From contig NZ_FNSW01000001.1 in assembly GCF_900104695.1 (NCBI RefSeq), forward strand, positions 3,213,501 to 3,277,500: a DNA stretch of 64,000 nucleotides, read 5' to 3'. Positions 20,713 to 30,893 of this stretch are shown here, piece after piece. The notes below the pieces were generated by a model, which had not been told where the DNA came from, did no database searches, and worked only from the letters and a program-made list of their open reading frames with translations. Source of the stretch: Paenibacillus sp. GP183 (GTDB lineage Bacteria; Bacillota; Bacilli; Paenibacillales; NBRC-103111). A program made the translations under genes and the position numbers. The number at the start of each line of letters is the position of its first letter. Position 1 is the first letter of the stretch.

Positions 20713-21136
20713 TTGCTTCACCACCTACTTCATCTCTCTTCACAAACTTCGTTTTAATCGGAAGCTTGTGAGCAGCAAGACGCATCGCTTCACGAGCGGT
20801 CTCTTCGGTTACACCAGCAAGTTCAAAAAGAATTTTACCGGGTTTTACTACGCACACCCATTTTTCAACGTTACCTTTACCGCTACCCATACGAACTTCA
20901 AGCGGTTTTTGTGTAACTGGCTTGGATGGGAAGATTTTAATCCATACTTTACCGCCACGTTTGATATAACGAGTCATGGCAATACGTGCTGCTTCGATCT
21001 GACGGTTGGTTACCCAAGCAGGCTCCATCGCTTGCAGACCAAACTCACCGAATGCAATCTCAGTTCCGCCTTTAGCATTGCCTTTCATGCTGCCGCGGTG
21101 TTCCTTACGGTGTTTTACGCGTTTTGGGACTAACAT
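20702..21136 (-). CDS. rplP: 50S ribosomal protein L16
   Basis: A 144-residue L16 near the A and P sites. It begins [15 protein letters not shown], contains [20 protein letters not shown] and ends near [14 protein letters not shown]. It starts 2 nt after rpsC and overlaps rpmC. Confidence 0.98.
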   Translation of the reverse strand: MLVPKRVKHRKEHRGSMKGNAKGGTEIAFGEFGLQAMEPAWVTNRQIEAARIAMTRYIKRGGKVWIKIFPSKPVTQKPLEVRMGSGKGNVEKWVCVVKPGKILFELAGVTEETAREAMRLAAHKLPIKTKFVKRDEVGGEANEG

Positions 21137-21138
21137 GA

Positions 21139-21801
21139 TTAATTTCCTCCTTCCGGCTGAGCCTTTTTCTTAGCTGTCGGAAGAACTTCTCCACGGTAAA
21201 TCCATACTTTCACACCGATACGACCATATGTGGTGGCTGCTTCTGCAGTTCCATAATCGATATCCGCACGAAGCGTATGAAGTGGAACGGTTCCTTCGCT
21301 ATATCCTTCCGTACGAGCAATTTCTGCTCCGCCTAATCGTCCGCTTGTAGCCACTTTAATACCTTTAGCTCCGGATCTCATCGTTCTTTGCATCGCTTGT
21401 TTCATAGCCCGACGGAATGATACGCGGCGCTCTAATTGCTGAGCGATGGCTTCTGCAACGAGAATCGCATCAATCTCAGGATTTTTAATTTCGGCAATGT
21501 TGATATGAACCTTTTTATTAGAAAGGCTGGCAATGTAAGTACGAATGACTTCGACTTCAGCTCCACCCTTACCAATGACCATCCCAGGCTTAGCTGTGTG
21601 AATCGTAACGTTAACACGATTAGCCGCGCGTTCGATCTCGATATGGGAAACAGCAGAATCTTTAAGTTTTTTCTTCAAGTATTCGCGAATTTTTACGTCT
21701 TCCATTAGCAGGGTACCGAAATCTTTACCCGCAAACCATTTGGATTCCCAGTCGCGAATAACTCCTATCCTCATACCTACCGGATTTACTTTTTGACCCA
21801 C
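21139..21801 (-). CDS. rpsC: 30S ribosomal protein S3
   Basis: A 220-residue S3 at the mRNA entry site. Starts [18 protein letters not shown]; the KH domain has [15 protein letters not shown]; the C-terminal half has [17 protein letters not shown]. Follows rplV by 13 nt. Confidence 0.98.
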   Translation of the reverse strand: MGQKVNPVGMRIGVIRDWESKWFAGKDFGTLLMEDVKIREYLKKKLKDSAVSHIEIERAANRVNVTIHTAKPGMVIGKGGAEVEVIRTYIASLSNKKVHINIAEIKNPEIDAILVAEAIAQQLERRVSFRRAMKQAMQRTMRSGAKGIKVATSGRLGGAEIARTEGYSEGTVPLHTLRADIDYGTAEAATTYGRIGVKVWIYRGEVLPTAKKKAQPEGGN

Positions 21802-21814
21802 ACGTTATCCCTCC

Positions 21815-22147
21815 TTATTTTTCAGATACCACTACTGTAATGTGGCTGGTACGTTTCTTAATTGCACTGGCACGACCCATAGCGCGTTGTTGGAACCTCT
21901 TCATGGTTGGACCTTGATTCACATACACTTGAGAAATGACCAATTTATTTGGATCTAACGAATAGTTATGTTCTGCATTGGCAACGGCGGAATTCAGTAA
22001 TTTCTCCACGATTGGAGAAGCTGCCTTAGGTGTGTGACGCAAAATTGCAATCGCATCGCCGACCGCTTTTCCCCGTATCAAGTCAATGACTAATTGAACT
22101 TTACGAGGAGCAATACGCACAAAGTTTAAATTTGCTTTCGCTTGCAT
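21815..22147 (-). CDS. rplV: 50S ribosomal protein L22
   Basis: A 110-residue L22 lining the exit tunnel. [16 protein letters not shown] near the N-terminus and the beta-hairpin [19 protein letters not shown] are typical; the hairpin length is normal, with no visible macrolide-type deletion. Confidence 0.98.
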   Translation of the reverse strand: MQAKANLNFVRIAPRKVQLVIDLIRGKAVGDAIAILRHTPKAASPIVEKLLNSAVANAEHNYSLDPNKLVISQVYVNQGPTMKRFQQRAMGRASAIKKRTSHITVVVSEK

Positions 22148-22177
22148 GGTGGTACCTCCTTTCAGCCAAAAATGCGA

Positions 22178-22456
22178 TTAGCGTTTCCCTGTCTTCTTAT
22201 CATCATCGTGACCTTTGTAATTACGAGTAGGTGCGAACTCACCTAACTTGTGTCCGACCATGTCCTCTGTTACATACACAGGCACGTGTTTCTTGCCATC
22301 ATAAACCGCAAAAGTATGACCAACGAATTGCGGGAAAATTGTAGAGCGGCGCGACCAAGTTTTAATAACCGCTTTTTTAGTTGCATTGCCCATGTCTTCT
22401 ACTTTTTTCAGCAAATAGCCATCAATAAACGGGCCTTTCTTTAAGCTGCGTCCCAT
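22178..22456 (-). CDS. rpsS: 30S ribosomal protein S19
   Basis: A 92-residue S19 of the small-subunit head. [18 protein letters not shown] and the C-terminal [13 protein letters not shown] are diagnostic. Lies between rplB and rplV as in all Firmicutes. Confidence 0.98.
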   Translation of the reverse strand: MGRSLKKGPFIDGYLLKKVEDMGNATKKAVIKTWSRRSTIFPQFVGHTFAVYDGKKHVPVYVTEDMVGHKLGEFAPTRNYKGHDDDKKTGKR

Positions 22457-22504
22457 TGATGAACCTCCCTTCCCAGAACCTCACGAATATTGGTAGATCC
22501 TTGA

Positions 22505-23335
22505 TTACTTCGTACGACGGCGCACGATGTACTTATCGGATGCTTTGCCTTTTTTACGGGTTTTGTAACCGAGTGTAGGCTTGCCCCATGGAGACATAGG
22601 AGACTTACGGCCGATTGGAGCGCGTCCTTCACCACCACCGTGCGGGTGATCGTTCGGGTTCATAACGACACCGCGGACTTGCGGTCTATTGCCCTTCCAA
22701 CGATTACGACCGGCTTTACCGATTTTCACGAGCTCGTGATCTTCGTTACCAACGGAACCAATTGTAGCACGGCAAACTTTAAGGATTTTGCGAACTTCAC
22801 CGGATGAAAGGCGAACGGTCACATACAGTTCCTCTTTACCAAGAAGTTGAGCTTCAGTACCGGCTGCGCGAACAAGTTGTCCACCTTTTCCAGGCTTCAA
22901 CTCAATGTTGTGGATCACTGTACCTACTGGAATATTTTCCAAAGGAAGCGAGTTGCCCACTTTAATGTCAGAGGTTGGTCCGGATACGATTTGATCTCCA
23001 ACTTTCAAGCCTTTTGGAGCCAAGATGTATCTTTTCTCACCATCTAAATAATGAATCAAAGCAATGTTAGCAGAGCGGTTAGGATCATATTCAATTGTAG
23101 CAACGTTGCCTTGTATTCCATCTTTATTCCGTTTGAAGTCCATAATCCGGTATTTACGTTTGTGTCCGCCACCGTGATGACGAATCGTAATTTTACCTTG
23201 ATTGTTACGTCCAGCCGTTTTGCTCAAAGGAGCAAGCAGCGATTTCTCCGGTGTGGATGTAGTGATTTCTTCAAAAGTAGAAACCGACATCGCCCGTCTG
23301 GCCGGTGACGTTGGTTTATATTTTTTAATTGGCAC
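22505..23335 (-). CDS. rplB: 50S ribosomal protein L2
   Basis: A 276-residue L2, required for subunit joining and peptidyl transfer. It shows [19 protein letters not shown] and, near the catalytic centre, [19 protein letters not shown]. Full length. Confidence 0.98.
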   Translation of the reverse strand: MPIKKYKPTSPARRAMSVSTFEEITTSTPEKSLLAPLSKTAGRNNQGKITIRHHGGGHKRKYRIMDFKRNKDGIQGNVATIEYDPNRSANIALIHYLDGEKRYILAPKGLKVGDQIVSGPTSDIKVGNSLPLENIPVGTVIHNIELKPGKGGQLVRAAGTEAQLLGKEELYVTVRLSSGEVRKILKVCRATIGSVGNEDHELVKIGKAGRNRWKGNRPQVRGVVMNPNDHPHGGGEGRAPIGRKSPMSPWGKPTLGYKTRKKGKASDKYIVRRRTK

Positions 23336-23366
23336 TTGGGTTCCCTCCTTACTTTACAAATTGAGT

Positions 23367-23657
23367 TTATACCGATTCAAAAAATTCCAGTTCTTTGCTT
23401 TCCGGGCTAAGGGACACAATTGCTTTTTTCCATTCGGACGTATAGCCGGAGTGACGACCTTGGCGCTTTGGCTTAGCTGGCATTCTAAGTGTATTTACAT
23501 TCGTAACTTTTACTTTGAAAATAGCTTCAACCGCTTGCTTGATTTCGGTTTTATTGGCGCGAAGATCTACTTCAAACACATATTTCTTGTTAGCCATTAA
23601 ATCGCTTGTGCGTTCTGTAATGATCGGGCGCTTGATAATGTCGCGTGGATTTTTCAT
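23367..23657 (-). CDS. rplW: 50S ribosomal protein L23
   Basis: A 96-residue L23 at the tunnel exit, docking site for trigger factor and SRP. It begins [19 protein letters not shown]. Its ATG overlaps the rplD stop by 4 nt, implying coupling. Confidence 0.98.
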   Translation of the reverse strand: MKNPRDIIKRPIITERTSDLMANKKYVFEVDLRANKTEIKQAVEAIFKVKVTNVNTLRMPAKPKRQGRHSGYTSEWKKAIVSLSPESKELEFFESV

Positions 23658-24280
23658 TGCGCAAGCACCTCCTCTACCTTCTGTACAGCATCCTTAGTAA
23701 TGATCAATTTATCATGAAGCATTACATCTAGAACGCTGATTCCATCAGCAGCAACAAATTTCACACCTGGGATGTTACGTGCGGATAAAGCTACGTTCTC
23801 ATCTAGAGTCAATCCAACTACAAGCGCTTTGCTTGCGACTTTGAGGTTGCTAAGTATAGCAGCGAACTCTTTCGTCTTAGGTGCGTTCAATGTAAGTTGA
23901 TCCAGAACGATAACTTCATTCTCAATCACTTTTGAAGACAGCGCGGATCTGATCGCTAAACGACGAACTTTTCTTGGCAGTTTGTAACCATAGCTGCGAG
24001 GTGTCGGTCCGAAAACGGTACCGCCGCCTTTCCATTGCGGGGAACGGATACTACCTTGACGGGCACGTCCTGTTCCTTTTTGTTTCCAAGGCTTACGTCC
24101 ACCGCCGCGCACTTCAGAACGGCCTTTGGTTTTGTGTGTGCCTTGGCGCAGGGATGCTTGCTGCAAGAGCACCGCTTCATGAATCGCATGCACGTGAGGT
24201 TCGATTCCGAATACAGCATCAGACAATTCTACTTCTCCTACCTGAGCACCTGTTACATTATATAAAGCTACTTTTGGCAT
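23654..24280 (-). CDS. rplD: 50S ribosomal protein L4
   Basis: A 208-residue L4 reaching into the exit tunnel. The loop has [19 protein letters not shown]. In E. coli L4 represses the S10 operon; no such evidence is seen here beyond the leader upstream of rpsJ. Seventeen nt behind rplC. Confidence 0.98.
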   Translation of the reverse strand: MPKVALYNVTGAQVGEVELSDAVFGIEPHVHAIHEAVLLQQASLRQGTHKTKGRSEVRGGGRKPWKQKGTGRARQGSIRSPQWKGGGTVFGPTPRSYGYKLPRKVRRLAIRSALSSKVIENEVIVLDQLTLNAPKTKEFAAILSNLKVASKALVVGLTLDENVALSARNIPGVKFVAADGISVLDVMLHDKLIITKDAVQKVEEVLAQ

Positions 24281-24296
24281 CAGTCTTCCTCCTTTC

Positions 24297-24920
24297 TTAC
24301 TTTTTAATCGCAGATTTCACGCTAACATAGCTGTTCTTAGGTCCTGGAATAGATCCGCTCACTAAAAGTATATTGCGTTCAGTATCCACTTTCACGATAC
24401 GCAGATTTTGTAGAGTAACCGTTTCATGACCCATGTGTCCTGGTAATTTCTTACCTTTGGGAACGCGGTTCGCTTGAATGGAACCCATGGAACCTGGTCC
24501 ACGATGATAACGAGAGCCGTGAGCCATCGGACCTGTGGATTGATTATGTCTTTTGATATTACCTTGGAACCCTTTACCTTTGGAAGTCCCTGTTACGTCA
24601 ACGAATTCGCCCTCTGCGAACAGATCTGCTTTCAGCTCTTGGCCAACCTCATAATCAGCCAACTGAATGCCACGAATTTCTTTCACGTAGCGCTTAGGTG
24701 TTGTTCCCGCTTTTTTCGCATGGCCCAACTGTGGTTTAATCGTTCTTTGTTGCTTTCTGTCATCAAAACCGATTTGGATAGATTCATAACCGTCGTTCTC
24801 TGCATCTTTCTTTTGCAGAACTACGCATGGACCAGCTTGAATTACCGTAACTGGCACTACCAAACCTTCTGGAGTAAATACTTGAGTCATCCCAAGTTTT
24901 TTTCCTAAGATACCTTTCAT
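24297..24920 (-). CDS. rplC: 50S ribosomal protein L3
   Basis: A 207-residue L3, an early 23S binder. [15 protein letters not shown] at the start; the W-finger region reads [19 protein letters not shown]. The ATG at 24920 has GAGGTG 6 nt upstream; a GTG three codons earlier overlaps that site. Confidence 0.98.
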   Translation of the reverse strand: MKGILGKKLGMTQVFTPEGLVVPVTVIQAGPCVVLQKKDAENDGYESIQIGFDDRKQQRTIKPQLGHAKKAGTTPKRYVKEIRGIQLADYEVGQELKADLFAEGEFVDVTGTSKGKGFQGNIKRHNQSTGPMAHGSRYHRGPGSMGSIQANRVPKGKKLPGHMGHETVTLQNLRIVKVDTERNILLVSGSIPGPKNSYVSVKSAIKK

Positions 24921-24961
24921 CGTTGACACCTCGTTTCTTTTACATTTGTACTATATATGGC

Positions 24962-25402
<441 letters not shown>

Positions 25403-25407
25403 TCACT

Positions 25408-25436
25408 ATTATATAAAAAATCAAATGTAAATGCAA
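25408..25436 (-). promoter_or_regulatory. Promoter of the S10 operon
   Basis: On the minus strand TTGCAT (25431-25436), 17 bp, TATAAT (25408-25413). Its -35 is only 14 bp from the left end of the foldback element. Confidence 0.75.
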
Positions 25437-25573
25437 GCAGAAATTTAAGTGGGACCATCCCCCTAAATCCCCCTTGCAAAGGGGGACCCCAAGGGCTCCC
25501 GCCCTGTGGAACCGGAAAGCTGGAGAAAGAGATACTTCAGCGCTCCTAGGGAATATTTGCAAGGATCGCTTTA

Positions 25574-25867
25574 GTCCCCTACGGGGACACGCTCTACGTT
25601 GGAGTTACTTACTACACAAGAGCGGGTTCCCGAAAGAACAATCATCACCATCGAGGTGATGCCTTGCTTTTGTCCCCTACGGGGACACGCTCTACGTTGG
25701 AGTTACTTACTACACAAGAGCGGGTCCCCGAAAAATCAATCATCACCGCAGAGGTGATGCTTTGCTCTTGTCCCCTACGGGGACACGCTCTATGTTGGAG
25801 TTACTTTCTACAACAAGAGCGGGTCCCCGAAAAAAACGCCCATCACCATGGAGGTGATGAGCGTTTC
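25574..25867. repeat. Three 98-bp tandem repeat units
   Basis: Units start at 25574, 25672 and 25770. Each has the palindrome GTCCCCTACGGGGAC, a 13-bp stem GGGGACACGCTCT pairing with AGAGCGGGTCCCC (a mismatch or G:U pair), and a CATCACC/GGTGATG hairpin. The GGGGAC arm can pair in two alternative ways. Units are over 85 percent identical by eye; unit 3 diverges most. An inverted half-unit follows at 25882-25908. Confidence 0.9.
25830..25866 (-). terminator. Terminator of the fusA-tuf transcript
   Basis: On the minus strand ACGCTCATCACC pairs with GGTGATGGGCGT (one mismatch) and is followed by seven T. Units 2 and 1 carry weaker hairpins with T-rich tails (25736-25759, 25632-25661), so readthrough would meet three terminators in a row. 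Confidence 0.75.
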
Positions 25868-26032
25868 TTCTATATATATAGTAAAGCGTGTTCCGTAGGG
25901 ACTAAAGCGACTCATGCCGCTAAAATTATCATGGGTACTCTATAAGTCTCTCCCTCCCCAACCTTGCGGGTGTCCAGAGGGCGGCTGCCCTTGGAGCCCC
26001 CTTAGAGAAGGGGGTTTGGGGGATCGACCTAC

Positions 26033-27223
26033 TTACTTTTGAATGGTAGCAACCGCGCCTGCACCAACGGTACGTCCGCCTTCACGAATAGCGAAACGAG
26101 TTCCTTCTTCGATAGCGATCGGGTTGATCAGTTCGACAGTAACAGTGATGTTATCACCAGGCATAACCATTTCAGTACCTTCTGGAAGGCTGATGATTCC
26201 GGTTACGTCAGTTGTACGGAAGTAGAACTGAGGACGGTAGCCTGTGAAGAAAGGCTTATGACGTCCACCCTCTTCTTTAGTTAGAACGTAAATTTGTGCA
26301 GTAAAGTTAGTGTGTGGTTTAACGGAACCTGGCTTGGCAAGTACTTGGCCGCGCTCGATGTCTTTACGTTCTACACCACGAAGCAATGCTCCGATGTTGT
26401 CACCAGCTTGAGCGGAATCGAGCAATTTGCGGAACATCTCTACGCCGGTTACAACGCATTTACGAGTTTCTTCAGCAATACCTACGATTTCAACTTCTTC
26501 TTGGATCTTAACAGTTCCACGCTCTACACGGCCTGTAGCAACTGTTCCACGGCCAGTGATTGAGAATACATCCTCAACCGGCATAAGGAAAGGCTTATCG
26601 GTTTGACGCTCTGGAGTTGGGATATAAGTATCAACTTGCTCGAACAACTCGATGATTTTATCACCCCAAGGACCTTCTGGATTAGATAATGCTTCACGAG
26701 CAGCTCCACGAATGATTGGAGTGTCGTCGCCTGGGAATTCATATTCGTTAAGCAGGTCACGAACTTCCATTTCAACCAGCTCAAGAAGCTCTTCGTCATC
26801 AACCATGTCGCATTTGTTCAAGAATACAACGATGTAAGGAACGCCTACTTGACGTGAAAGCAGGATGTGCTCGCGAGTTTGCGGCATAGGGCCGTCAGCT
26901 GCGGAAACAACCAGGATCGCTCCGTCCATTTGTGCTGCACCAGTGATCATATTTTTAACATAGTCAGCATGTCCGGGGCAGTCAACGTGTGCATAGTGAC
27001 GATTAGGAGTTTCGTACTCAACGTGAGCTGTGGAGATGGTGATACCGCGCTCGCGCTCTTCTGGTGCTTTATCGATTTGATCGAAGGCTACTGCGGCTCC
27101 ACCGTATCTTTTGGAAAGTACAGTTGTGATTGCTGCAGTCAAAGTTGTTTTACCATGGTCAACGTGACCGATTGTACCGATGTTAACATGCGGTTTATTT
27201 CGTTCGAATTTAGCTTTTGCCAT
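26033..27223 (-). CDS. tuf: Translation elongation factor Tu
   Basis: A 396-residue GTPase that brings aminoacyl-tRNA to the ribosome. G1 is GHVDHGKT (19-26), the switch II DCPGH and NKCD are intact, and domains 2 and 3 are complete, ending [10 protein letters not shown]. Last gene of the rpsL-rpsG-fusA-tuf unit, 38 nt behind fusA. The foldback element begins right after the stop. Confidence 0.99.
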   Translation of the reverse strand: MAKAKFERNKPHVNIGTIGHVDHGKTTLTAAITTVLSKRYGGAAVAFDQIDKAPEERERGITISTAHVEYETPNRHYAHVDCPGHADYVKNMITGAAQMDGAILVVSAADGPMPQTREHILLSRQVGVPYIVVFLNKCDMVDDEELLELVEMEVRDLLNEYEFPGDDTPIIRGAAREALSNPEGPWGDKIIELFEQVDTYIPTPERQTDKPFLMPVEDVFSITGRGTVATGRVERGTVKIQEEVEIVGIAEETRKCVVTGVEMFRKLLDSAQAGDNIGALLRGVERKDIERGQVLAKPGSVKPHTNFTAQIYVLTKEEGGRHKPFFTGYRPQFYFRTTDVTGIISLPEGTEMVMPGDNITVTVELINPIAIEEGTRFAIREGGRTVGAGAVATIQK

Positions 27224-27261
27224 TTGAACAATTCCTCCTTAGTGGTTACAAATAAATTATT

Positions 27262-29337
27262 TTAAGCGCCTTTGCCTTTTGCAATAATTTCTTCTGCAAT
27301 GGACTTAGGTACTTCTTCATAATGGGAGAGTTCCATCGAGTAGACACCACGGCCTTGTGTTCTCGAGCGAAGTGTAGTGGAGTATCCAAACATTTCGGAG
27401 AGAGGAACCTTGGCACGAATGACTTGCGCTCCATGACGGCTATCCATACCTTCAATACGTCCACGGCGGGAGTTCAGGTCACCCATCACATCGCCCATGT
27501 ACTCTTCAGGTACTGTTACTTCTACTTTCATGATTGGCTCTAGAAGAACTGGCTTGCACTTTTCCTTAGCCGCTTTAAGAGCCATGGAACCTGCAATTTT
27601 GAACGCCATTTCGTTGGAGTCAACATCATGATAGGATCCGTCAACGACAGTTGCTTTGATATCGACGAGCGGGAATCCAGCAATAACTCCATTTTTCATG
27701 GACTCTTCAATACCAGCTTGAATAGGAGCGATGTATTCTCTAGGAATAGATCCGCCGACTACTTTGCTTTCGAATAAGAACCCAGCACCTGCTTCTTGAG
27801 GAGAAAATTCAACCCAACAATGCCCGTATTGACCGCGGCCACCGGATTGGCGTACGAATTTCCCTTCAACTTTAGCAGATTCGCGGAATGTCTCTCTGTA
27901 AGCAACCTGTGGTTTACCCACATTGGTTTCTACTTTGAATTCGCGAAGCATACGGTCAACGAGGATTTCAAGGTGAAGTTCACCCATTCCCGCTATGATC
28001 GTTTGACCGGTTTCTTCATCTGTATGAGCACGGAAAGTCGGATCTTCTTCAGACAGCTTTTGCAGAGCAATACCCATTTTATCTTGGTCAGCTTTGGTTT
28101 TTGGTTCAACGGCAAGCTGGATAACGGGCTCAGGGAAGTTCATGGATTCAAGAATAACTGGATTCTTTTCATCACATAAGGTATCGCCAGTAGTTGTATC
28201 TTTCAGACCAACAGCTGCTGCAATGTCACCGGAATAGACGTCACTAATTTCTTGACGGGCGTTTGCATGCATTTGGAGAATACGACCAACACGTTCGCGT
28301 TTACCTTTAGTTGCATTAAGCACATAAGATCCTGAGCTTAATACACCAGAGTAAACACGGAAGAATGTAAGTCTGCCCACGAAAGGATCCGTCATGATTT
28401 TGAAAGCAAGTGCTGAGAACGGCTGAGAGTCATCGGATTTACGAATCACTTCAGTGCCGTCTTCTAGCACACCTTTAATATCTGGAACATCGATAGGAGC
28501 AGGCAGGTAATCAATTACCGCATCCAGCATTAGCTGTACACCTTTATTCCTATAAGAAGAACCGCAAATTACAGGGTAGATTTTAACGTCGACTACACCT
28601 TTACGCAAAGCAGCTTTGATTTCTGGAATGGAAATTTCTTCACCTTCCAGATATTTCATCGTCAAATCTTCGTCAAGCTCAGCCACTTTTTCTACTAACT
28701 CTAATCTTAGTTCCGCTACTTTATCTTTATACTCGGCCGGAATTTCAATTTTCTCAATGTCTTTACCAAGGTCGTCTTTGTACATGTACGCAACTTCCTC
28801 AATCAAATCAATGATCCCTTTGAAATCATTCTCAGCGCCAATCGGAAGCTGAATAGCAACCGCGTTAGCACCAAGCTTCAAGCGCATGGAATCAACAACA
28901 CCCAAGAAATCGGCTCCGATGATATCCATTTTGTTCACGTATGCGATCCGTGGGACGCCATACTTGTCAGCCTGTCTCCAGACCGTCTCGGATTGTGGTT
29001 CAACGCCTTCTTTGGCACTGAAAACCCCAACCGCTCCGTCCAATACACGAAGGGAACGCTCTACCTCAACGGTAAAATCTACGTGTCCCGGGGTATCGAT
29101 AATATTGATGCGGTGACCTTCCCATTGCGCTGTAGTTGCAGCGGAAGTAATCGTAATTCCGCGCTCCTGCTCTTGCTCCATCCAGTCCATTGTTGCAGCG
29201 CCTTCGTGAACTTCACCGATTTTGTGCACACGGCCTGTATAGTACAAAATGCGCTCAGTAGTTGTCGTTTTACCGGCATCAATATGAGCCATAATCCCAA
29301 TGTTTCGTGTATTTTTTAAGGAGAACTCTCTAGCCAT
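27262..29337 (-). CDS. fusA: Translation elongation factor G
   Basis: A 691-residue translocase GTPase. G1 AHIDAGKT is at 17-24, RGITI marks switch I, and DTPGHVDF switch II. Domains II to V are complete, with YRETF and the C-terminal [14 protein letters not shown]. It lies 33 nt after rpsG. Length matches Bacillus EF-G. Confidence 0.99.
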   Translation of the reverse strand: MAREFSLKNTRNIGIMAHIDAGKTTTTERILYYTGRVHKIGEVHEGAATMDWMEQEQERGITITSAATTAQWEGHRINIIDTPGHVDFTVEVERSLRVLDGAVGVFSAKEGVEPQSETVWRQADKYGVPRIAYVNKMDIIGADFLGVVDSMRLKLGANAVAIQLPIGAENDFKGIIDLIEEVAYMYKDDLGKDIEKIEIPAEYKDKVAELRLELVEKVAELDEDLTMKYLEGEEISIPEIKAALRKGVVDVKIYPVICGSSYRNKGVQLMLDAVIDYLPAPIDVPDIKGVLEDGTEVIRKSDDSQPFSALAFKIMTDPFVGRLTFFRVYSGVLSSGSYVLNATKGKRERVGRILQMHANARQEISDVYSGDIAAAVGLKDTTTGDTLCDEKNPVILESMNFPEPVIQLAVEPKTKADQDKMGIALQKLSEEDPTFRAHTDEETGQTIIAGMGELHLEILVDRMLREFKVETNVGKPQVAYRETFRESAKVEGKFVRQSGGRGQYGHCWVEFSPQEAGAGFLFESKVVGGSIPREYIAPIQAGIEESMKNGVIAGFPLVDIKATVVDGSYHDVDSNEMAFKIAGSMALKAAKEKCKPVLLEPIMKVEVTVPEEYMGDVMGDLNSRRGRIEGMDSRHGAQVIRAKVPLSEMFGYSTTLRSRTQGRGVYSMELSHYEEVPKSIAEEIIAKGKGA

Positions 29338-29370
29338 AGGTATGTCTCCTTTCTGAATGTATATTTTATT

Positions 29371-29841
29371 CTACCAACGATAGTGAGCGAATGCTTTGTT
29401 AGCTTCAGCCATCTTGTGTGTATCTTCACGTTTCTTAACGGAAGAACCTGTATTGTTGCTAGCGTCAATAATTTCAAAAGCTAGTCTTTCTTCCATTGTC
29501 TTCTCACCGCGCAAGCGAGAATAGTTGACCAACCAACGGAGTCCTAAAGTGCTCCGGCGTTCAGGTCTAACTTCAATTGGAACCTGATAGTTAGCTCCAC
29601 CTACACGGCGTGCTTTAACTTCAAGAACTGGCATGATGTTTTTGATCGCTGCTTCGAACACTTCCATTGGCTCTTTACCGGTACGATCCTGGATCAAAGT
29701 AAACGCATTATATAAAATGGTTTGAGCTGTCCCTCTTTTTCCGTCGATCATGATGCGGTTAATGAGACGGGTAACAAGCTTACTGTTATAAATCGGATCT
29801 GGCAATACATCTCTGCGAGTAACTGGACCTTTACGAGGCAT
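29371..29841 (-). CDS. rpsG: 30S ribosomal protein S7
   Basis: A 156-residue S7, the head-assembly initiator. [16 protein letters not shown] and [20 protein letters not shown] are diagnostic. Follows rpsL by 45 nt. Confidence 0.98.
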   Translation of the reverse strand: MPRKGPVTRRDVLPDPIYNSKLVTRLINRIMIDGKRGTAQTILYNAFTLIQDRTGKEPMEVFEAAIKNIMPVLEVKARRVGGANYQVPIEVRPERRSTLGLRWLVNYSRLRGEKTMEERLAFEIIDASNNTGSSVKKREDTHKMAEANKAFAHYRW

Positions 29842-29886
29842 AGTTATCCCCCTTTCTTGAAAAAATCATCCATAGTATAGTCAATC

Positions 29887-30306
29887 TTATTTCTTAACTT
29901 TCGGACGCTTCGCACCATATTTGGAACGAGCTTGTTTACGGTTGTTTACGCCGGACGTATCTAAAGCACCACGTACGATATGGTAACGTACCCCTGGAAG
30001 ATCTTTAATTCTTCCTCCACGAATAAGCACCACGCTATGCTCTTGCAAGTTATGTCCAATACCCGGAATGTAGGCTGTTACCTCTACACGGTTTGTCAAA
30101 CGAACACGCGCATATTTACGTAGAGCAGAGTTTGGCTTTTTAGGAGTCATTGTACCTACACGAGTGCAAACACCGCGTTTTTGAGGAGCACTCAAATTGG
30201 TTGATTCTCTTTTCAGAGCGTTAAACCCTTTTTGCAAAGCCGGGGATTTGGATTTATCCACCTTCGCTTCACGACCCTTACGTACTAACTGGTTAATTGT
30301 TGGCAT
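29887..30306 (-). CDS. rpsL: 30S ribosomal protein S12
   Basis: A 139-residue S12 of the decoding centre. It contains [19 protein letters not shown]; the Lys residues at the streptomycin positions (PKKPNS and the later [12 protein letters not shown]) are wild-type, predicting sensitivity. AAGGAGGT precedes the ATG. The 156-nt gap to the L7Ae-like gene holds no clear promoter. Confidence 0.98.
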   Translation of the reverse strand: MPTINQLVRKGREAKVDKSKSPALQKGFNALKRESTNLSAPQKRGVCTRVGTMTPKKPNSALRKYARVRLTNRVEVTAYIPGIGHNLQEHSVVLIRGGRIKDLPGVRYHIVRGALDTSGVNNRKQARSKYGAKRPKVKK

Positions 30307-30462
30307 TTCGCCACCTCCTTCCTAGAATCATAAAATCACTTCTTATTGCAAGCCCACAGATCCAGGCGAGTCATAAATGGACAAAAGTAAGGTTCTTGTT
30401 TGCCCTTTTCGCCTCAATTCCGAAAAATCATCAGCATCACAAGGTACCAAAAACATTGCGAT

Positions 30463-30714
30463 TCATTCATTTACAACCGCTGCCACGGCAGCTCCAACTT
30501 CAATTCCACATGCTTTACCCAGCAACTTCATAGAATCAACGTAGGTTACTTGAACGTCCTTCTTTTTACAGAGGTTCACCATTCTTATCGTCAATCGCGG
30601 ATCTGCATCTTTGGCAACAAAAACTTCGGTAGCTAATCCCAGCTCAATCATTCGTGTTGCTTTTTTCGTACCAATGCTGACGTTCTTGGCCTGTTTCACT
30701 TTATCATAAGACAT
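30463..30714 (-). CDS. L7Ae-type RNA-binding protein (YbxF family)
   Basis: An 83-residue protein of the L7Ae/L30e/S12e fold that binds kink-turn RNA. MIELGLATEVFVAKDADPR and the C-terminal GIEVGAAVAAVVNE fit. The B. subtilis homologue YbxF is at the same place, between rpoC and rpsL. Its exact cellular role is not settled; an accessory ribosomal role is likely. Confidence 0.9.
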   Translation of the reverse strand: MSYDKVKQAKNVSIGTKKATRMIELGLATEVFVAKDADPRLTIRMVNLCKKKDVQVTYVDSMKLLGKACGIEVGAAVAAVVNE

Positions 30715-30893
30715 TAAGTCTATCCTCCAAAGTACACAGTAAAGAGTACTAACATAGGCACACTTTGATATATTAGCATTTCAAAAAAGCAGTGTCAAGA
30801 ACAATACATCTGTTCATCAAATATTTATTTTTAGTAAAGCCACCGAGAAACAGACCCCTAAGAGCCTGCTTCTCCGCTAGCTTTTCATACCAT

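Larger units (their letters stand above)
25451..26029. repeat. Foldback (MITE-like) element between tuf and rpsJ
   Basis: About 580 bp without protein coding. The ends are long imperfect inverted arms of roughly 130-150 bp: the left (25452-25600) reads GATCCCCC-like, C5/G5 hairpin, AAGGGC, CCGCCCT and so on to CGCTTTAGTCCCC, and the right (25882-26029) is its reverse complement with small gaps. Between them lie three 98-bp tandem units. The right end begins 3 nt past the tuf stop. No target-site duplication or transposase was found, so a MITE-like origin is inference. Confidence 0.7.

Noticed and set aside
25574-25867. Possible CRISPR array
   Set aside because: The units are 98-bp contiguous tandem repeats without unique spacers, and no cas genes are near.
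25474-25945. Two plus-strand open frames in the repeat element
   Set aside because: They are made of the repeat units themselves; composition is repeat-driven and no ribosome site fits.
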